A stretch of 18,114 nucleotides of DNA from Salinisphaera sp035690525 (GTDB lineage: Bacteria > Pseudomonadota > Gammaproteobacteria > Nevskiales > Salinisphaeraceae). Of the stretch, positions 14,438 through 18,114 are shown piece by piece. The notes beneath the pieces were generated by a model that was given only the letters and a program-made list of their open reading frames with translations, was not told where the DNA came from and searched no databases. Positions within the stretch are counted from its first letter, which is position 1; each line of letters starts with the position of its first letter. The stretch covers positions 1 through 18,114 of the forward strand of contig NZ_DASSKM010000100.1 in assembly GCF_035690525.1 (NCBI RefSeq), in the 5' to 3' direction. A program made the translations under genes and the position numbers.

Positions 14438-15310
14438 ATGGCCCGCGACTACTCCTCGCGCCACGACGGCTCGCAGAACGGCAACGGCAAGCGTAAGGCC
14501 GGGAAACGGCCCGCCGCCGCGGCCCGCCCGGTGCGGCAGAAAAAAAAGCCCTCGTCGGGCAAGAAGCCGGCCCGCAACGGCGGCTCTCGCAAGCGCGGCG
14601 CATCCACCGTGGGCTCCGGGGCCCCCGGTTGCATCTGGCTGCTGTGCGGCGTCTTTCTCGCGGTCGCCGGGGCTTCGGTGTACTACATCGCCTCGCGGCC
14701 GGCCGGTCACGGGCCGGAAAGCGTGAGCATCGACCTGCCCAACGGCGAACCGGCCCACAGCGAACCGGTCCAGGACGGCGACGACGCCGGCGCGATCGAC
14801 GCCGGCAACGCGAGCACCGGCCCGACCGAAGACAAAAACAAGGCCGAGCCGCGCTTCTCGTTTTACAAGATGCTGCCGAATTACGAAGTCGAAGTCCCGG
14901 CCGGCCAGCACGCCGAGCAGCCCGTTAGCGACGACAACGCGCCGCACGAAGCCGAACCGGCCGCGACTAATACTTCGGCTCTGGCGCCGGCCCCGAGCAG
15001 CGCGCCGCCAGCCGACGCCGGCCGTGCAGAACCGGATAACCCACCGCCGCAGCCGGCCGATCAGGGCGCCACCGGCCCGGGATACGTGATCCAGGCCGGG
15101 GCCTTTTCGCGCGAAGACGATGCCGATCGTCGCAAGGCGCGGCTCGCGCTGCTCGGCGTAAGCTCGGACATCGTCGATGTCCAAACCGCGTCGGGCAAGA
15201 CGATCTATCGCGTGCAGAGCAACGTATTCGCCTCTAACGACAAAGCGCACTCGCTCGCCCGGCGGCTACAATCGCACGGCATCGAAACCATGGTGCGCCA
15301 AGCTGATTGA
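14438..15310 (+). CDS. SPOR-domain cell-division protein (FtsN-like)
   Basis: This 290-residue inner-membrane protein has FtsN layout. A basic cytoplasmic N-terminus rich in Lys/Arg (1-55) precedes one transmembrane helix CIWLLCGVFLAVAGASVYYI (65-84). A long Pro/Ala/acidic periplasmic linker (85-213) contains EPRFSFYKMLPNYEVEVP (137-154), a conserved motif of proteins in this argS-linked family. The C-terminal SPOR domain GPGYVIQAGAFSREDDADRR to IETMVRQA (213-289) binds denuded peptidoglycan at the septum. The start ATG at 14438 follows GACGAGG at about 14421-14427. In E. coli and Pseudomonas a related gene lies by hslVU. Here hslVU is not next; a convergent channel gene follows instead. Confidence 0.88.
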   Translation: MARDYSSRHDGSQNGNGKRKAGKRPAAAARPVRQKKKPSSGKKPARNGGSRKRGASTVGSGAPGCIWLLCGVFLAVAGASVYYIASRPAGHGPESVSIDLPNGEPAHSEPVQDGDDAGAIDAGNASTGPTEDKNKAEPRFSFYKMLPNYEVEVPAGQHAEQPVSDDNAPHEAEPAATNTSALAPAPSSAPPADAGRAEPDNPPPQPADQGATGPGYVIQAGAFSREDDADRRKARLALLGVSSDIVDVQTASGKTIYRVQSNVFASNDKAHSLARRLQSHGIETMVRQAD

Positions 15311-15327
15311 CCGGACCGATTGACCGG
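15305..15327 (+). repeat. Tandem 10-bp repeat at the end of the SPOR gene
   Basis: GATTGACCGG occurs twice, at 15305-15314 and 15318-15327, three bases apart. The first copy contains the TGA stop of the SPOR gene. It looks like a local duplication and may be neutral. No clear intrinsic terminator is visible in the short convergent gap. Confidence 0.5.
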
Positions 15328-15345
15328 GCGCCGGCGTCGCGCGGG

Positions 15346-16479
15346 CTAGGGCGTGCCTATGAACCGGGCGACGAGCCGGTTCCAATCGTTGCCGGCCAAC
15401 ACGGCTAGAATCGCCCGGTTGATCGGTTCGCGCAGCTTGCTGCCCTGCGGCAGCGCGAAAGCATAATCCTGACGCTCGAAGGTTTTGGCGAGCACCGTCT
15501 CCTGATTCGGGAATTCCTGCCGGACCCGGTATTTCAGCAGCGGCGCATCGTAGACCACGGCGTCCACGCGCCCGGCGGCCAGCGCCTTGAGCGCATCGTC
15601 GAGCGAATCCCGCGCGTGAAACGAGATGCCGCGATCGCGCAACGCCTTCGCCGCCGCCGATTCGGCCACCGTGGTCACACGCGCATGCGCCAAGTCGTTG
15701 ACGCCGCGAATACCGCTGGACAATTGCCCCACCGTCAGCGAGGTCGCGATCGCCGCCGTGAAACTGGAAATGATGATAACGGCCGCGAACATCCAGACCA
15801 GGCCGACCAGCCGCCCGCCCAGCGTGCGCGGCGACTTGTCGCCGTAACCCACGGTGGTCATGGTCACGGCGGCCCACCAGAAGCCGCTGCCCAGACCGTT
15901 GAGCACGCCGCCGCCGAACTCATCGCGGTTGCGGTGCCGCTCGAAGGCCCAGACCGCCATGCCGACCAGCAGAAGTATGCCGGCCAATGCGCCCAGCGCG
16001 GTGAAGAATTGCCAGGAGAAGAAGCGGCGCACGGTCGCCCCTAAGCTGCCGCCCTGTGCCGCCGGTACCGCGATCGCCAGCCCGGTGGAATAGAAAGGAT
16101 AAGTGAAGTCCACGCGCGTCTCGCGCGGCTCGGTCACGGTCAATGCGGCCACCGACACATCCAGATCACCGTTTTCCAGCCCGGTAAACAGCGCCGACAG
16201 ATCCCGCTCGACGTAGTGCGTCTTCAACCCGAGCTTATCGGCCACGCGCCGCCAGAGCGCGATCGACAGCCCCTTGTAGCCGTTGCCATCATCGCGCATC
16301 ACGAACGGCGGCGAGATTTTGGTGCCGACGGTCAATGTCTTGCCCGCTTCGCCGGGCGGTAAGGCGCTATCCGCGCCGGGCGCCGCCGCAGCCTGAGCCG
16401 AGGCGGGTGCGGCGGCCAATAGCGTAACCAGACACAGCATCGCGCCCGCCAGGCGCATCGTCATCCGCCGATATTGCAT
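15346..16479 (-). CDS. GluR0-like prokaryotic glutamate-receptor homologue with potassium-channel pore
   Basis: A solute-binding fold split by an ion channel, as in prokaryotic GluR0, is clearly visible. After a signal peptide (1 to about 28, cut near ASAQA) comes binding half S1 (about 48-139, LTVTEPRETRVDFTYPF), with the Arg that holds the ligand carboxylate in the family. Helix M1 (about 157-179), a pore helix and the potassium selectivity filter TVGYGD (209-214), then helix M3 (about 223-245) follow. Half S2 (about 260-375) includes AVVYDAPLLKYRV with an Asp (311) at the place of the ligand amino-group contact. M3 contains SSFTAAIATSLTV, resembling the eukaryotic receptor signature SYTANLAAFLTV. 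The start at ATG 16477-16479 has GGGGGA just upstream; open frame to 16518 lacks one. Amino-acid-gated potassium flux in the inner membrane is the likely role, but the true ligand is unknown. Confidence 0.9.
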   Translation of the reverse strand: MQYRRMTMRLAGAMLCLVTLLAAAPASAQAAAAPGADSALPPGEAGKTLTVGTKISPPFVMRDDGNGYKGLSIALWRRVADKLGLKTHYVERDLSALFTGLENGDLDVSVAALTVTEPRETRVDFTYPFYSTGLAIAVPAAQGGSLGATVRRFFSWQFFTALGALAGILLLVGMAVWAFERHRNRDEFGGGVLNGLGSGFWWAAVTMTTVGYGDKSPRTLGGRLVGLVWMFAAVIIISSFTAAIATSLTVGQLSSGIRGVNDLAHARVTTVAESAAAKALRDRGISFHARDSLDDALKALAAGRVDAVVYDAPLLKYRVRQEFPNQETVLAKTFERQDYAFALPQGSKLREPINRAILAVLAGNDWNRLVARFIGTP

Positions 16480-16526
16480 CGATTCCCCCGTCATAAAAAA
16501 TAATTTCGATCTACGCATTGAGAATA

Positions 16527-16543
16527 TAGCGCGGGTTAGCGCG
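16527..16543 (-). repeat. Direct repeat in the channel-gene promoter region
   Basis: TAGCGCG occurs twice (16527-16533 and 16537-16543), exactly 10 bases apart, one helical turn, in the 99-base gap upstream of the channel gene. Read on the minus strand a TATATT at about 16522-16527 could be a -10, which would place the repeats in the spacer. A regulator binding the repeats is possible but unproven. Confidence 0.25.
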
Positions 16544-16578
16544 ATTATCGGGCCGAAACGACGGACCTCGGTGCGTAG

Positions 16579-18114
16579 TCAGACCGGATCGAGCTTGGCG
16601 TAGCCGGCGATCAGCCACTTGCTGCCGGCCCGGTCGAAGTTGACCTGGATGCGCGCGCGGGCGCCGTCGCCCTCGAAGGCCAGTACCGTGCCCTCGCCGA
16701 ACTTTTTATGCACCACGCGCTGGCCGAGCCCCAGGCCGCCGGCTTTTGCCTCGCCGCGTCCGGTCGGCCCGGGCCGGAACACCGGCTGCGATATGCCGGC
16801 CTGCGGGCGGGTCTCGCGCAGATACTCCGGCGGGATCTCGCGCAGAAAGCGTGACGGCGCGGCCAGATTCTCCTGGCCGTGCAAGCGACGCACCTCGGCA
16901 TGCGAGAGATTGAGCTTTTCCATCGCCCGCGTCATGCCGACATAGGCCAGCCGGCGTTCTTCCTCGAGCCCGTTTTCGTCCTCGGTCGAGCGCTGGTGCG
17001 GGAACAGGCCCTCTTCCAGGCCGACCATGAACACCAACGGAAACTCGAGGCCCTTGGCCGCATGCAGCGTCATGAGCTGGACCGAATCGTCCCATTCCCC
17101 GGCCTGCGCCTCGCCGGCCTCCAGCGAGGCATAGGCAAGAAACTGGGTGATCTCGTCCATGGTCTCGTCGTCGTCCGGCGTATAGGCACGCGCGGCCGAG
17201 ACCAGTTCATCCAGGTTGTCCTTGCGGCCTTCGGCTTTCTCGTCGTTGCCCTTGCCGTGATGGCCCTTGAGGTCGGTGACGGCGATGACGTGCTCGGTGG
17301 CCTCGTGCAGTGCCATGTCCTCGACGCCGGCGTCCAGTTCATCGATCAGCGCGATGAAGTTCATCACCGACTTGGCCGCCCGCGCGGCCAGCCCCTGTGG
17401 ATTACCGGGCTCGGCCAACTCGTAGGCGGCCTGCCAGAGATTCATGGCGCCGGCGCGCGCGTGGGCCCGGATCTTGTCGACCGTGGTGTTGCCGATGCCG
17501 CGGGTCGGTGTATTGACGATGCGCTCGAAGGCGGCGTCGTCGGATCGGGACTGGATCAGGCGCAGATAGGCCAGCGCGTCCTTGATCTCGGCGCGCTCGA
17601 AGAATTTCTGGCCGCCGTAGATGCGATACGGAATCTCCGCGGCGATCAGGCGTTCCTCCAGCACCCGCGACTGGGCGTTGGATCGATACAGGATGGCCAC
17701 GTCCGAACGCGCCCCGCCGTCCGCGATCCAGTTGCCGATACGCGTGACGACATGCTGGGCCTCGTCGTATTCGTTGAAGGCGGCATAGACATCGATCGGC
17801 TCGCCCTCGGCGCCGGCCGTCCATAGTTCCTTGCCGAGCCGCGAGAGATTGTGGCCGATCAGGCCGTTGGCGGCCGCCAGGATCGTACCGGTGGAGCGAT
17901 AATTCTGTTCCAGCCGCACGGTCTGCGCCGGCGCGAAGTCGTCCTCGAAACGCAGGATGTTGCCGACCTGCGCGCCGCGCCAGGAATAGATCGACTGGTC
18001 GTCGTCGCCGACGATGAACACACGGCCGGTGGCGCCGGCCAGAAGCCGTATCCAGGCATACTGCAGCGCATTGGTGTCCTGGAACTCGTCGACCAGAATA
18101 TGCGTAAAGCGCCG
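16579..18114 (-). CDS. uvrD: DNA helicase II UvrD, C-terminal part
   Basis: The 3'-5' superfamily 1 helicase acts in nucleotide excision repair and mismatch repair. The gene runs off the right edge; 511 residues are visible and about 210 N-terminal residues (Walker A and motif Ia) are missing. Motif II is HILVDEFQDTNALQYAWIRL (residues 5-24 of the visible part), motif III VGDDDQSIYSWRGAQVGN (35-52) and motif IV LEQNYRST. Motif V is LMTLHAAKGLEFPLVFMVGL and motif VI EERRLAYVGMTRA. The C-terminal Tudor-like tail GQRVVHKKFGEGTVLAFEGDG ends LIAGYAKLDPV. The HILVDEFQDTN to IYSWRGA block is almost identical in pattern to E. coli UvrD, which makes UvrD more likely than Rep or PcrA. The GTG in the IVGDDDQ region is not a start; the frame continues through it. 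Confidence 0.95.
   Translation of the reverse strand, partial: RRFTHILVDEFQDTNALQYAWIRLLAGATGRVFIVGDDDQSIYSWRGAQVGNILRFEDDFAPAQTVRLEQNYRSTGTILAAANGLIGHNLSRLGKELWTAGAEGEPIDVYAAFNEYDEAQHVVTRIGNWIADGGARSDVAILYRSNAQSRVLEERLIAAEIPYRIYGGQKFFERAEIKDALAYLRLIQSRSDDAAFERIVNTPTRGIGNTTVDKIRAHARAGAMNLWQAAYELAEPGNPQGLAARAAKSVMNFIALIDELDAGVEDMALHEATEHVIAVTDLKGHHGKGNDEKAEGRKDNLDELVSAARAYTPDDDETMDEITQFLAYASLEAGEAQAGEWDDSVQLMTLHAAKGLEFPLVFMVGLEEGLFPHQRSTEDENGLEEERRLAYVGMTRAMEKLNLSHAEVRRLHGQENLAAPSRFLREIPPEYLRETRPQAGISQPVFRPGPTGRGEAKAGGLGLGQRVVHKKFGEGTVLAFEGDGARARIQVNFDRAGSKWLIAGYAKLDPV

Overview
The window (about 18.1 kb, GC-rich) looks like a piece of core chromosome from a high-GC gammaproteobacterium. The evidence is the gene set and its closest family resemblances: a UvrD whose DEFQDTN and VGDDDQSIYSWRGA blocks are nearly those of enteric UvrD, the order priA-argS-SPOR protein known from several gammaproteobacterial genomes, a TtcA, a split three-gene pnt operon and a MepS/NlpC-type cell-wall hydrolase. 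A halophilic or marine lineage such as Salinisphaeraceae is possible, but I cannot prove it from sequence alone. I see no tRNA, rRNA, CRISPR array, insertion sequence, integrase or phage gene.

Left third (1-5484), mostly minus strand. The window opens inside a Ppx/GppA phosphatase gene that leaves the left edge. It is divergent from a lipoprotein-like NlpC/P60 peptidase with an unclear start. A strong terminator (1414-1441) closes a minus-strand acyl-CoA desaturase gene, which has a recognisable promoter and a palindromic candidate operator. Behind it lie ttcA (tRNA 2-thiocytidine synthesis) and a translationally coupled pair: a stand-alone 5'-3' exonuclease and a fructosamine-kinase-family protein, whose TTG start overlaps the exonuclease stop codon.

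Middle (5485-10446), plus strand. A secreted protein resembling DUF4412 is followed by pntAA-pntAB-pntB, which encode the proton-translocating NAD(P) transhydrogenase, and then by a NUDIX hydrolase. A gap of about 300 bases before priA holds an AT-rich segment with a perfect TATAAT and two tandem DnaA boxes.

Right third (10447-18114). priA (replication restart), argS (arginyl-tRNA synthetase) and an FtsN-like SPOR protein run on the plus strand. Converging on them, on the minus strand, are a GluR0-like potassium-channel glutamate-receptor homologue and uvrD, whose N-terminal part lies beyond the right edge.

Most of this is housekeeping: redox balance (pnt), membrane fluidity (desaturase), tRNA function (ttcA, argS), DNA replication and repair (exonuclease, priA, uvrD) and the cell envelope (P60 peptidase, SPOR protein). 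The least ordinary items are the GluR0-like receptor channel, the DnaA-box cluster in front of priA, the coupled nuclease-kinase pair and the secreted DUF4412-like protein. I found no convincing wholly new multi-gene system.
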